DNA of 64,000 nucleotides, from contig NW_003211646.1 in NCBI RefSeq assembly GCF_000006405.1, positions 166,856 to 230,855 on the forward strand. Direction: 5' to 3'. This stretch comes from Perkinsus marinus ATCC 50983. Lineage: Eukaryota; Perkinsozoa; Perkinsida; Perkinsidae. The notes under the pieces were generated by a model. The model had not been told where the DNA came from and searched no databases. It saw nothing but the letters and a program-made list of their open reading frames with translations. The position numbers were made by a program, and so were the translations under genes. Positions within the stretch are counted from its first letter, which is position 1; every line of letters starts with the position of its first letter. Of the stretch, positions 21,562 to 32,941 are shown piece by piece.

Positions 21562-22757
21562 ATGACAATTCTGCCTTGGTTTCAGATGTTCTTCCGATCC
21601 TCGTTATGTCGGGGTACACAAGGTGTCTTACGACGCAGTCGGTGGCTACTAGATCTGACCCACAACTTCCCTGCCAGTGATACACAACGCTTTTGGGGGA
21701 ATACATGGCAAGGGAAGGCCGAGTGGCTCCAACAGAACTGGAAGAACCTCTTCATTTGCATAGGCAGTGTCGCTCTTTTCTTGGGAGGCTTCTTGGCCGT
21801 CCGAGTCGTACCTGGTACCGTCTGACTGAGGCTGCTGATTCAATCCTAGTAACTTCTCAGGTCAGCACGTAGCCCTTGTCGTGGACCGGCTCGGAAATGT
21901 CAAGCCCTATGTGTATGATTCCAGTCAGGTAGGAGGGGATCCTTCTCTCAAGAATACATCTGAAGGGTGTTCACGACGCGATTTCAAGTGTTTTGGCATC
22001 AACAACGCTAAAAGTATTTCGTAACACTGCCGAGTGTCCTGACGAATTCAGTGACTTCATTCCTATTGCTCGTGGCTAGGCGACCCGTCTTTGAATTTCC
22101 CATGTATGTCACTAGTAGGGCCCTCACACGACCCATCGTCGCGGTCAACAGGGTCTGCAAACGGCTCTAGCGGCATAGGCCTCAGTAGGGCGTTCACACC
22201 TGTTTCTATATTGTAGGCGGTATTGATAATACCGTACTGGCAGCGACTAGTATCTATGAGGGAAATACCTGCTAAGAAACGATTCATAAAGGAGTTCGTA
22301 ACGAAGGACGGCCGCAACGTTGAGATAAGAATGCTCTGCTCGATATCAGCTAAGGTTCATTGGATGCCAGAGATCTATTATAAGTGATCATTTTAATGCC
22401 ACCCTCGAAGCACTAGCATGGTCTATAGATTCGGTAAGGACTTCGGTCGAGGGTTCCTCGAACGGGAAGCCACGATTGACGTTGAAGAGGTTTTAAAGAA
22501 GTATACTTTGGAGGAGCTGTTGGAGGATGGTAGGAGCGGTTAATATCTTTGCTTGACCTACGATGAATCTTAGGCGAACCTCTAGAGAAGGCCATTGCTG
22601 AGATAAAGCTTAGACTGGATGACGCAGCAGCGTATGGTGCGCTGAGCATGTACCATCCTATATAGTCGACATCAGATACCATAAAGTGTCCTTCGACCAT
22701 GCCGAGACCACCATCGTATTTGTTGACCCCGAGGTTGACGATGAGGATGAGTACTAG
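21562..22757 (+). CDS. Putative mitochondrial single-span membrane protein
   Basis: Reads from ATG 21562 (or 21586, MFFRSSLCRG, which looks like a presequence). A membrane helix follows (NLFICIGSVALFLGGFLAV). Later exons: HVALVVDRLGNVKPYVYDSS, VYRFGKDFGRGFLEREATID, VEEVLKKYTLEELLEDG, EPLEKAIAEIKLRLDD, then HVPSYIVDIRYHKVSFDHAE and a last acidic tail VFVDPEVDDEDEY with TAG 22755-22757. Short introns separate these pieces; not all boundaries are fixed. The order (presequence, one helix, soluble domain ending in an acidic tail) loosely resembles TIM21, but the match is too weak to name it. Its head-to-head partner is the UQCC1-like gene, which fits a shared promoter for two mitochondrial proteins. 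Confidence 0.5.
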
Positions 22758-23185
22758 ACAATATAAGCTAGCGACTGTTGCGACGTATTGGCATGAGCCA
22801 CGGTTTCTGATACAAAAAAGTTTTGTTCTAGCAGTTACTGGGTGATAGCTTCTTGCGTAGTGATTGAACTACAACACGGATCCATCCATTTTGCGACAAA
22901 GTTCTGAATGTCGCATTCGGAAATTATCCATAACCGGCCGCGAGCAGGACCATTGCAAAGTGCGAACTGCACTAAGATCAACTTGGTCTGAATCAAAGTT
23001 GTGAGTGTTAAGGATTGTGGACAGTGTTTGTATCACTCTGTCACAGTAGCTCCTGTACCTAATGCCGCCTTGATCGGTGTGCAATCAATCAATCGTTACA
23101 AGTCGTGACGTTTCCTCGTTGGAAGCGCCTATTATGGCATGTCTAGTATGTACCTTCAGCGCGTACTTGCATCCTCCCTTCTACT
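22758..23185. other. Spacer between two plus-strand genes
   Basis: No exon supported. It probably carries the promoter of the downstream hydrolase. Short frames on minus (22869-23084) have no family features. Confidence 0.35.
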
Positions 23186-24892
23186 ATGTTGTACTTACCA
23201 CTGTGGTTGGCTATAGCAGCGATAGCCATCGCCGACGCCAGACCTGTCGTGAGGGCAGCAGCAATCCAATACGCCTCGAAAGCCGTCATCACTGATCCTC
23301 CTCCTGCCAACTTGGCACGTGATCTGATCGGTCTCAGCAAGCTAGTCAATAACACGGCGAAAACAAGGCCTGATATAGTGGTGAGAATCTAGTCAGTTCG
23401 ATCATGGGCCGCCAAAAATACACCGCCTCGTTGTGGAATAGCTGGGGGCTTCTTCTCCACTTCATTGTATCAGGTCCTACCTGAGGCCTCACTGTGGGGT
23501 TGGATACTGGGCTACTACAATGGCACCGATGCAGGCGACCGAGCTGCCCGCCGTGCCGGGACCTTCATAGCCCATCACGGAGATATTCCCATCAACTGGA
23601 GTGAGCCTAGCTGTAGCTGGTCAAAACTCGATTGCCTAGAGTCTTCGCAGTGCGAGGATCCTCTGCCGTATCTCAGCTGTCTAGCTCGCCTTACTAACGT
23701 CACCCTAGTTGCTAACATCCTTCATAGGCCTACATCTGATGAGCAGTACAATACTGAAGTTGCATTCGGTCCTGATGGTGCCGTACTAGAATACTATCAT
23801 AAGTGGCATCTCTTCGGAGAGGCCCCTGCCTTAGACCAACCCGTAGCGAAGAAGCTCGGCGTGTTCGCGCTACCACAGAACCCTGCTGTAAAGGTTGGCT
23901 TGGTCGTATGCTACGACTTATTGTTCGTATCGAACCTCCTCGAGATGGTCAGAAGGCATGGTGTGTCCTTGATCGTATTCTCGACTTCATGGGCTTCGGC
24001 TTATCCATCGTATAATGTCGTTATGGAGCAACAGGCCATGGCCCGCTTCCTTGGAGTTGGTATGATCGCTGCTAACAACGCAGCAGCTTACAGCAACGGT
24101 GGTGGGCTATATGACGGTACTGGGCAGCCGATAGCAGTCTATATGGATCCTCGATCTTCTCGAGATGTCGTTCTCACCGGAGCTATCACTATCTTGCCGA
24201 GTGTCACACGCTCGACAGCTCCGCCTAGCGAGCTGAATCTATCAAACCCCCCTTCTCGAGTCCTTCGGCGGCCTATACGGTGTTCGCTAGGTACTCCTGA
24301 AATCACTGCCAAGTACAGCCTGGATGAATTCGACGGTGGATGCGACATAGCCGAGTTGAAGGCTGGTCGCCATCAGCTTCATGCCGTCAGTCCGAACAAG
24401 GCCATTGAGTGCAGAGCAACCTTCACTGTTACGAATCAGATTGGTGATGGTCATCACCTCAGCCGCGTGGCTCTCGTCGCCTTCGATCAAGGCTGGGTGT
24501 TCCCTCGAACGCCTGATGGTTGGAATGCCCGAGGATGCGCCCTGGTCAGCTGTCATCCTGGTAAGGCCGAGCCATGCAAGTACAGTATGCGAGCGGTGGG
24601 GCCCGACTTCACTATCAAGACTGGTCTCGAGCTGCATTCTGTCATCCACTCCTCAAGATGCTATCATGCGCCATTGGCGATGGTGGGCTACGGTACAGGA
24701 GGCGCCCAGTTGTTACAGACCGAGGAGATCGACGTTAGCAAAGGTGTCACTGGTGCGTCGTGGATGAGGATCAAACGATCACTCGTTGAACTATATAGTG
24801 TAGTTTTGTATGCTATACAGGAGAACAACGATCCTATCGAGGATCTGGTAGAAGCTGATGCTGAATTGATTGCCTATCCTATGTTATATTAA
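23186..24892 (+). CDS. Secreted carbon-nitrogen hydrolase, vanin/biotinidase type
   Basis: Two exons, 23186-23380 and 23474-24892, with a phase-0 intron of 93 nt; 537 residues, the usual size for vanin and biotinidase. A signal peptide covers residues 1-19 (MLYLPLWLAIAAIAIADA). Catalytic triad of the nitrilase superfamily: Glu in IVVLPEASLWG (at the exon junction), Lys in YYHKWHLFGE, Cys in GLVVCYDLLFVS. The domain continues with FSTSWASAYPSYNVVMEQQA and NNAAAYSNGGGLY. A C-terminal beta-rich domain follows, with several cysteines as in vanins. These enzymes cleave amides such as pantetheine or biocytin; the substrate here is unknown. Secretion or the secretory pathway is inferred from the signal peptide. 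Stop TAA 24890-24892. Confidence 0.9.
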
Positions 24893-25313
24893 TGATGATT
24901 GTTTCCCCTCCCGTTTGCATTAGCGTTTATCGAGTTGGATCACTCCCCGAATTCAACAATCATCAGCGTGGAAAAATTGAGTTAGGTTTGTTTGAGCAAT
25001 GATGGAACGTAAGGTAGAGTTGTCTCGCTAATGAGGTTCTGAAGACCTGGACCAAGCCAGAAATAAAATAATATAGATAGTTTGACTATGGTGTATTGTC
25101 CCGTCATGGATCATACAAGATCACAGTCGAGGACAAATAACACCACATCATAGAATAAACCACGTTCCTCGTATACGATCAACCCCGATATAAACTTTTG
25201 CACGGTTGGCAGGTGTCTTTACTTCATAAGGATCGCTGTAGTAATAGTAGACTTGATAGTAACTGTTGTGTTGGTGGATATCTTGGGAGTTGATGTAGTA
25301 GATCTGCAACGGA
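24893..25313. other. Spacer, converging gene ends
   Basis: Lies between the ends of the hydrolase (plus) and the Thr/Pro-rich gene (minus). No gene seen. Confidence 0.4.
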
Positions 25314-25813
25314 TCATCTTTCAGTAGTAGTTGCAGTAGTAGGTTTATTAGTAGTAGTCGCAGTAGTAGAATTATTAGTCGTAGTGGCTGTAGTAGGCCT
25401 ATTAGTAGTAGTGGGCGTAGTAGGTTTTTTAGTAGTAGTAGTGGCTGTAGTAGGCTTATTAGTAGTAGTGGCTGTAGTAGGTTTATTAGTAGTAGTTGGT
25501 GTAGCTGTTTTAGTAGTTGGGCCACCACTAGTTGTCGTAGCAGAGCCAGTAGTAGCTGTTGTAGTAGGGCCACCTGGAGTTCTCGTCGTGGATGTTGTCG
25601 AACCGGTTGGAGTGGTTGAACTTGGTTGCTGAGTCGGAGAACCTGAGGAGATCTATACCGTAACTCCTACGGGAAGTGTGCGGAGTAATCCTATCTTCCA
25701 GGAAACTAACCTGTGAAGGGCCGAATAGTAGGTGCTGAGCCGCATGCACTCATCCACAGTGAGACCGCCATCAACAAAATGGATACCAGGAAGATGCGAA
25801 TGTTGAAAACCAT
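25314..25813 (-). CDS. Secreted Thr/Pro-rich mucin-like protein
   Basis: Two exons, 25711-25813 and 25314-25642 (68-nt intron, phase 1), 143 residues. A signal peptide at residues 1-24 (MVFNIRIFLVSILLMAVSLW) is followed by SACGSAPTIRP. The mature part is a Thr/Pro/Ser repeat, with units like TTTNKPTTA recurring about six times. Such runs are typical of heavily O-glycosylated mucin-type surface or secreted proteins in protists. The repeat is encoded by an (ACT)-based minisatellite that, on plus, appears as imperfect GTAGTA repeats. No globular domain. Function is not evident. Repeat purity suggests fast length change. Confidence 0.72.
25320..25530. repeat. Imperfect (ACT/AGT)n minisatellite coding for the Thr repeat
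   Basis: Tandem 27-30 bp units built from GTAGTAG(G)TTTATTAGTAGTAGT on plus. The unit length is a multiple of three on the minus strand, which keeps the Thr/Pro frame open. Confidence 0.8.
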
Positions 25814-26118
25814 TTTGAGGAGCGTAACGGTCAATCTGCAATACGAGCCGTGAAGCAATGCCATCATACTCGACACGTCAGACTCAGAAAATCTCATCAT
25901 GAATCGACACAATCGCGACACACCGCATCCGAGATAGAGGACTGGAGAATATCAGCGGAAATGCTCGCGGGGAGGGGCACTTCCTCATTCAGAGTACAAA
26001 CGTTCCGAATGCTGACAGCGACCATAAAAGAATGCGAGTCCCACTCTGGCTATCAGGACACGGAGCTGCAAAGGTCAATGACAAAAAATCGCAGTTCGAT
26101 GCGGATTTCCAAGGTAAA

Positions 26119-26625
26119 CTATGATTCGAGACTGTGAAGGCGGGGAAATAGAATTTGATGCATGCCCTCGCGATGATGGAGGTCTTGAAAACGCCGATGA
26201 ACAGATTCGTTCAAAGGGGCGGAAACAAGGAGGCAGTCGGAACGACAATACACTATGCTGCATACCAGAAAACTCGGTGAACCGAGATAACATAATTTCA
26301 TATCAGTCCCTCTCCCCCCGTCAGTGGAAATAGTAGTAGATGACGATGGGCTATTGTTAATCGAAGTAGGTGGTGAAAGCCCAGTAGTCGACGTATTCGA
26401 TGTGGGTGTGGCAGTGTTATCAACGCAGTTGCAAGTCAACCGAGGTTCATTTTGGCAGGTGAGGCTTGACTCCCACCTGCAGTAAGTCCACACATCTCTC
26501 AACACGTCAAGGCAGAATTGATCTCCTATAGGACAGACCCGGGCTGGTTCGTAGAGCGCCAGGGTTGTGTACTGCCCACTCTCGTTACCGCTATTCCTTC
26601 GACCTGAAACAAGGCATTCATACAA
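26119..26625 (-). CDS. Cysteine-rich, Ser/Thr-tailed hypothetical secreted protein, partial model
   Basis: Open frame with a small Cys-rich segment (ARVCPIGDQFCLDVLRDVW, then CRWESSLTCQN and CNCVD, six or more Cys). A Ser/Thr/Pro-rich stretch follows (TATPTSNTSTTGLSPPTS), then a different composition that may be intron or non-coding. The arrangement Cys-rich module plus Ser/Thr-rich linker, just upstream of a secreted Thr/Pro-rich gene on the same strand, suggests a related secreted protein. No signal peptide exon was identified, and both ends are unresolved. Confidence 0.4.
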   Translation of the reverse strand: MYECLVSGRRNSGNESGQYTTLALYEPARVCPIGDQFCLDVLRDVWTYCRWESSLTCQNEPRLTCNCVDNTATPTSNTSTTGLSPPTSINNSPSSSTTISTDGGRGTDMKLCYLGSPSFLVCSIVYCRSDCLLVSAPLNESVHRRFQDLHHREGMHQILFPRLHSLES

Positions 26626-26808
26626 CGATAATAGCTACCATAAGAATCGAACCTGCCACGCCTGGCCCCATAGGAGGAACACGATCACAATGTAACAGTG
26701 ATGAACGCCTCACGACCATTGGTAGATTCCTCATGAGACACTACGCATCAATTTGTTGCAGGTGCTGGACCTACAGGATTCTGTGACGTAGTAGGAGACA
26801 CGTTGATA

Positions 26809-26850
26809 GTGCGCCCCATGAGCGCATGCGTGCAGCCTTATGGGGCGCAC
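26809..26850. repeat. Hairpin with 11-bp perfect arms
   Basis: GTGCGCCCCAT at 26809-26819 and its exact complement ATGGGGCGCAC at 26840-26850, loop 20 nt containing GCATGC. It could be a transposon terminus or a structured 3' element. Confidence 0.7.
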
Positions 26851-27215
26851 AAACTTGCCATAGTTTGGCATAATGCATAGTACCAACTGTACTGATCCCT
26901 CAGTATAGTTGGTGTAGGACCCGCCAACACCTTGAGAGCGTTCTCAAGCAACAGACGAGGCGTGTGCTTAAGGCGAGTGAAACTGATATTTCGAAATTGG
27001 GTTACGCTTGCCTTGGGACCTCGAGCGCACCCTATTGTTGTGAGTGTTGCCTCGTTCCCGAAGCAGCAGCAGCGAGGCGACGGTAGTAGAGTACACTAGT
27101 GAAAGAATGGAATGAGCTCCTATAAATCCTGTAGGAGCCTCCTAAGAAAACGCAAGGGCATGGGAATGTTAAATTGACCTAAATGCAAGAAGTGCACGTA
27201 AACGGCTAAGAGAAG

Positions 27216-27309
27216 GGGCCTGTTTCATAGGAGCAAATTGCGCCTTAAACTTAAGTAACGCCTTAAGTATACCTCAAGTAACTCCTTAAGTTGCTTGTGA
27301 AACAGGCCC
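27216..27309. mobile_element. 94-bp MITE-like element with 12-bp terminal inverted repeats
   Basis: Perfect terminal inverted repeats GGGCCTGTTTCA (27216-27227) and TGAAACAGGCCC (27298-27309). The interior has repeated CTTAAG and CTCAAG motifs that are themselves palindromic, so the element can fold back along most of its length. No coding capacity. I could not define a target-site duplication. Short, non-coding, TIR-bounded structure fits a miniature inverted-repeat element. Confidence 0.65.
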
Positions 27310-27552
27310 ACAGTCAGTCAATTCCTCAGGCGCATGTAAGGTTTCTTGCGCCGCTAGTAGTGCGTCGAAGACTATTCGAGTTATTGAGTTGCATGGCCCC
27401 TTTGGCTAAGTCATAATTGATAATTATTTCTTACAAAATCTCCAGTTATCATTAAATCTTCAAGAATAGCTCGAACCATGCCAGAATCCGCTCAAATAGT
27501 TCGCCTGTCTCGAGCTTGCCACTCGTTAGCTCCGCTGAATTCATAATAATAC

Positions 27553-27637
27553 CTCAGGAGCGGGCTGGAGCCTCCTGAGACTAGAGCTCCCAGGAGTGTG
27601 CGAAAGTTTCAATTGAGCACTTTCGAAAGCACTCCTG
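27553..27637. repeat. Two nested inverted repeats around CTCCTGAG
   Basis: CTCAGGAG...CTCCTGAG at 27553-27579, then CAGGAGTG...CACTCCTG at 27591-27637 with inner GAAAG/CTTTC pairing. They are adjacent hairpins sharing the same core, maybe remnants of a mobile element. Confidence 0.5.
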
Positions 27638-27889
27638 AGATCAGTATTCAACTAGAAATTTCTTCGATGGGAAACGGTTGGGTTTATTGCTTCCACAGAA
27701 TGGCAGTCGGCTATTGTACGCATTGGTGTTACAGAACGCTTCCAAGCTCTACGACTATTAATATGCGTAACATATTCATCCGGTTTCGTCGGCCCCAGCC
27801 ACTTGTGTTAGTATAGTGACTGTTGCCCAGAGCCCTCAACAAGCCGCGTTTGCGGGGTATTGCAGTGAACTGCTAACTGACCTCTTCCC

Positions 27890-30800
27890 ATGCATCCTCT
27901 TACCTTGGATGTATCTTATGTTATCACAAAGGAACTGAAGGCGGTAGAGGATGAGTATGGTAGAGTAAAGAGGATGCTAGGTGATAGAGGATCAACTCTC
28001 CCTGGTGCCCCGTTCGCATGCCAATTAAGACTTTGTTCTCTTCGCGTAGTCGTGTAGGTCTCATTAGTTGCAATCTACAATAGTCTGCTCTATTCCGAAC
28101 TCCTAAACGTTTACCGCATCTATTTTGGGCCTTCTGGTCGCCCTTGTCGTATCTCCACACGGGAGGAAGATAGGCTGAATGTTCAGATGCTGACGAGATA
28201 TGGTCCCCCAAGGGGGCAGAGGCGTTGGGCACCTGGCATTCCCTCTCGGTCTTCGTCGATCCCACCGACTGGCACAGAGAGCCTAAGCTACTAGCATCTG
28301 TGAAAAGCGTGCAGTCCCTTAATAGACTCAATGAAGTAGAATCGCTCTGTCTAACGCCTCATATACTGTATAGACCTTGACTAGGCTTTGGAGAGGCGTA
28401 TCAGCACTTTGGCAGCGATCCTCAATGCTGCGAGATACGGTTATTATAGGGAGCTAGCGTACGGCAACTGAGGGGGCTTTAACACTACTATACATGTCGA
28501 CAGCAGATACCTGCGTCGATGCCTCGACGATGCCAAGCTGGCTCTTCAGGAACTTTCAGCTCACCTCGGATACAGCCATCCCCCCTACATGTAGTCCCCT
28601 ACAGTACTGATCCAGCAGCAGCAGGGTTTCTTGCCTCAGTGTATCCGTCAAGTCTTCCAAGGAGTTCGCAGGTAGTAGAGTCCAAGTCGGGGTCTCCGCC
28701 TTCCTTGTTGAACTGAGAGCATCCAGGTGACCCTACAGAGGACGGAGAGGCTGTTACGGTCGGTTCCATTAAACTGCCAGTTAGTGGATGGACAGTTGAT
28801 GAGGTCTTCAAGAGGCTCGACAACACTGAGGTTTACTTCTACGATGTAGCTACGTCTCAGTGCACTCCTCATTGAGAGGTCCAAGTCCAGATCCTCGGTG
28901 TGTTGGAGCCCCCCACTCGAGACCTGGTGAGGGAGGCTATTGCTAGGGCCACAGAACGACTGTTAATGGTCATATCGCAGTTGAGGGCTCAGCTACAGGA
29001 GGTACCCTAGTCAGTGCAATGAGTGTCGAGGGCCAGCCTTCTATCAGGAAGGGACGGTGACACCGAAGACACCAGAGGAGATAGCCGCCAGCTGTCTCCG
29101 TGAACTCGTATCGGAGCACCTTGTGAAGTGGAATGTTATTGTAGGACAAAACATGGCAGGCATGCTCAGCCATCATCAGGCGTAGGTCAATACCATGCTG
29201 CAATTGTTGCCTCCTGGCGAGTTAGAAGCCTTGACCGAGAGGCTCAACGTGAAACAGCAGCATCTAGCTGGAGTAGTGATAGGGATAGTTTTGGCGGGGC
29301 CTGGTCGTCGACCTTATTGGTATCTAATGCTTTCAACCACTATATGCTGTCCTGTCCTCTTACCTTGCTGATGGACTGTCGCAGAGTTATCAGCCTGCGT
29401 CCGCGGCTCGATCCCTTATCTGCATTCATGATGCCCTCTCAGCCCGTGAGTCCAGCGGTAGTAGATGAGGAAGCTTCCGCACGGTTACAGCAGCAAGTGG
29501 CAGATCTCGAGGGTAAGCTCAAGGAGGCAGAATCTAAACTACATAATCAAGAAAGGGAGTTCGAACGGCAACTAGCCAAATGGGTCCGATCATGTTACTG
29601 CCTCACCTGGTGTAGCACTTGAAGACTATCAGGACACAGAGAAAGCCGCCTTGCGAGCATCCTTGGCCGCGTCCAGATCATCAGAGTCGGCAGCTGGACA
29701 ACACGCGTCTTTGGAAATGGCGACGTTGCGGGAAGACCTAGAGAAGAGTATGTCGAATTGGAACTATCTAGATGGTCTGTGGGGTCGGCCTCAGGTCAGG
29801 AGGAGGCAGCGACCCTCAGAGCTCAACTAGCTGCTGCTCGAAAGAGTCAGGTGCAGCGTGAGCAGCATGACGAGAACATCATTAGGGCCAAGGCCTTAGA
29901 GGAGCACACTGCTAGACTGGAGGAGGAACGTGAGGCGCTACGTTGTGAGTATGAGGGGCGGATTAGGGAGCTAGAGGAGGCATTCGAAGCTAGAGTAGTA
30001 GGGGGAGAGGGTGGTCCGACAGAGTCCCTATGAACAGATCAAAAGACTTGATGAAGACCGTGAAGCCTTACAGAGGGAATTGTCCACGTATCATCAAGTA
30101 GTAGGGCCGACTCTTAGCTCGAGTCATTCGGCTGTTGCAGCAACAGCAACGGGTAGAGGAGGAGAAGCCAGCGAGGGTGAGGAGGGATAAAAGCAGTCAA
30201 TGTCCAGCATGCGGTGGTAAGGAGGTAGCCACTTATTCCTAATTGAGGTATCGTTTAGCACAAGAGCTGACTGAGGGAGAGAAGGAGGAGCTCAGCATGT
30301 ACCGCCACCGATATGGGGTTGAGTGTGCTGGTAGGCTCTAGCCTTCCCTTATGAGGCCTCTGATCGGCATAAGGTGCTACTGTTGGAGAAGTAGACGCTC
30401 TGAGGCACTTCATCATCAGCCGTAGTGGGTCGATAAGGAAGGCTCTCACTGAGAGGACATCAGTAGTCACTAGGGATGGTGGGTTCATAATCATTGAGAT
30501 AGACCCGCTGGAGGATCGGCCCTCTTAGCCTTGGCGCGGTATCTAGCGTTCAGCTCCAACCAGAGTGGTCTACCTGACTTCCTGGACTACTTTAGCGGTC
30601 GCATCCTTGGGCTCGTCAGTGGCAGCGATGATGGGCAGGAGGCCAGCATTGACGAACTGCTCAGCTATCTACATGTCCGTCTAGTATCTCTCGTCTCTGT
30701 GATAGGGACCTTAGGTGGAGGAGGTCGTCCTCGAGGAAAGGATCCAGCCGACGGGAGAGGAAGAGCGGAGCATATCGAGCCCCGTGCCCGAGATGCGAGA

Positions 30801-31858
30801 TGGAGTCTCGCAGACTGAGAAGAGAAGTGAGGTGGTCCGGGAGAAGCCTCGAGGGCATGGCAAGGATAGGGACGAACCCGATGAGGCCAAGGGTGACCTG
30901 CTGCGTGCTTACACCTCATAGGATGGTGAACTCAGAGTCCCGATTCGATATGCGGACAGCCTTCCGTGATCGGACGAGAAGGGAGCTAGTGAGGCCATTT
31001 AAGGAGGAAATCTTCCTGCTAAGGAAGGACAACGAGGAGGTGCCGCCGACGCTTCAGCCATAGTGGAGCTAGTCTTCTATCAGAAAGCCCTCCGTATGGC
31101 GGTCCTCCAGAAGAAGCTGGAGAGTGTACAAGCACAGTTGGCTGACTTGGTCAAGTCTGAGGACCATAACCTTACTCAACAGCAGAAGAATACGGTCGCT
31201 CGTCTGCTCAAGGCTAGTGATTTCACTAGCCAAGGCGACGATGACGACGACCTGCAAAACCTCTTGGATGGCGTGGACGTTCCGTGAGCTCTCATAACAC
31301 AGCGGGGAATTCCCTGTTCTTCTTGGGTAAGGTATCGGGTTCTAGCCGAGGCGGCGGTACACAAATCGAGGCGTCATATGCTCTATTTCGACTCCAAGAT
31401 CCGGCAAGCACGAGAGTCCGCCCGCAATGCAGCTAAGGCGAAGTGGTCAGGTGAGTTTCCATAGACTCGATCGGGTTTACTACTCTCTATAGGAGGAGAG
31501 CTCGCAGAAGTACATGACTCTCCTCGGGTGAGTTTATATCATCATGATGTGGAAAGGCGATAAAGTTCTCCCAGGAAAAGGCGATATTATCTGCGTCGCC
31601 CGTGAACCTGTCTTTCTCCCCACCCTCTGGATATCTCTGCAGCGTTGAGGAGTTGGAATCGTCTGCTACCGAGATTGATGCTCCGGTGATACGTCTGGAG
31701 TGTCTGAGGCTCTTGTGTCACGCTGTTCAAGTCAGCCCTACTCCTCATCGAGCTCCAGCGATGATCTCGAGGGCTCATCAGTCTTTGCTCGAGATGAATT
31801 AAAGAGGAGGAAGAGCCGTCTCAAGAAGGGTAGTGGGATTCTCTTGACTGGATGCTGA
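27890..31858 (+). CDS. Long coiled-coil protein, multi-exon
   Basis: Likely start at ATG 27890 (MHPLTLDVSYVITKELKAVE) with a short first exon. Later exons are dominated by coiled coil: ASARLQQQVADLEGKLKEAE, AATLRAQLAAARKSQVQREQ, HTARLEEEREALRCEYEGR, VLQKKLESVQAQLADLVKSE. Between them is a possible zinc pair (SSQCPACGG) near 30205. The frame ends with an acidic Ser run and a basic tail (DELKRRKSRLKKGSG), stop TGA 31856-31858. Many junctions between 28.0 and 29.4 kb and 30.0 and 31.0 kb are unresolved, so the span may contain more than one gene. No family recognised; scaffold or tether proteins have this look. Confidence 0.5.
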
Positions 31859-31943
31859 ACCGCGCTCTCTCCAACCTCTCTGTTCTCATCTTTGTTGCAT
31901 CATCCTTCCGTCCAACCTCTTGCTATGATGTATATCAGGGTCA

Positions 31944-32821
31944 TTGACCCCGTGCAAGCATTCAGCTCTGGTCACGTTGAAGAGCCCTCGTCGACGTGGT
32001 CGTAAGCATCGACGCCATATGGAGCAGAAAGTCCGTCAGCTGAGGCGCCTTCTAGTCGACGTCGAACGTGGTGTAGCGTGCCTTTCCAGTGACACAGAGG
32101 ATAATGATGATAATGATAATGACAATGCTCGACCAATCCTCCCACCCGTATTACCACTACAACACTTCCTCTCCTCATATCGACCTACTCAGCCCCTGCC
32201 AGCCCACTCCCCTGGCTCATCATGGACTGTATGGAAGCGGCTCGGCAACGACTCATCGAGGGACACTTCCCCGCGCTGGATGATGGCCTCACCTCGACGG
32301 GTGTGTTACTCCTCAATGGCAGTCTCCCATGGAATCTGTCAGGACCCTTCTCCCCACGGCTCCCCTTTACAGCGCCGGTCGAAGATTCCAGAGCCTCCGA
32401 GCTCGAATGAGCTAATGAAGAGGTAGATGCCCTTGAAGGCCTATCGCAGTCACTCTGGTCAGATTGGCCTCGGTGCCCAAAGCACCTGCTTACCCCCTCC
32501 GCGTGAGGGAGCGTCGTAAGCAGCCCAAGGTGCTACTACAAGGCCGATCTAGGTCCTCTATCGGGTAGGAGCTTCTATACAGACTGTAGCTCGATGGCCC
32601 CTATCAGTCGTACTCACCCTGTGCTATGGGTTGCTCCCAACGACTGCCCTTCTATCTTGAGGACGGCCAAGAGGGGGTCTACGGGAGGTGGTGTAGTGAG
32701 TCGACCCGCCACGACAAATCTGAGATGGGGGGCGGCCCCGGGCCGTAGAGCCCGGCTGTTGTTCAACAACACTTCCCCTAGTGGTTTCCTCCCGAGACCA
32801 TTCGCCCCGAGATCCCCTTAG
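31944..32821 (+). CDS. Basic hypothetical protein, possibly nuclear
   Basis: Frame with a strongly basic segment (SPRRRGRKHRRHMEQKVRQL), an acidic Asp/Asn run (TEDNDDNDNDN) and Ser/Pro-rich regions. Further exon-like pieces are YPLRVRERRKQPKVLLQGRS and APNDCPSILRTAKRGSTGGG, ending ...FLPRPFAPRSP at 32821. Frame changes imply two or more introns that I did not fix. No family recognised. It lies directly upstream of VPS18 on the same strand. Confidence 0.4.
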
Positions 32822-32941
32822 GACTCCCCTGTAGCATGCCCTCCACGGCCTGTGTCGTTTTCCTCATTCGATCGATTACTGTTGCTTTTATTCGTCGGCT
32901 GATCGTCATACTCACTTCAGCGTTTTTGAAGCCTTGCCCTC

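Larger units (their letters stand above)
26626..27889. other. Repeat-rich spacer
   Basis: No gene supported. Contains three inverted-repeat structures listed separately (26809-26850, 27216-27309, 27553-27637). Confidence 0.5.

Noticed and set aside
21440-21570. A complete tRNA gene on minus
   Set aside because: T-arm-like stem and T run are present but no matching acceptor 5' strand, D-arm or anticodon arm could be placed; kept only as a finding.
22063-22317. Minus-strand frame within the putative mitochondrial gene
   Set aside because: Antisense, no homology-like motif, no splice partners.
25148-25632. Plus-strand Val/Gly-rich and alternate minus Leu-rich frames
   Set aside because: Shadow frames of the ACT repeat; the Thr/Pro frame is linked to a signal-peptide exon and is the better choice.
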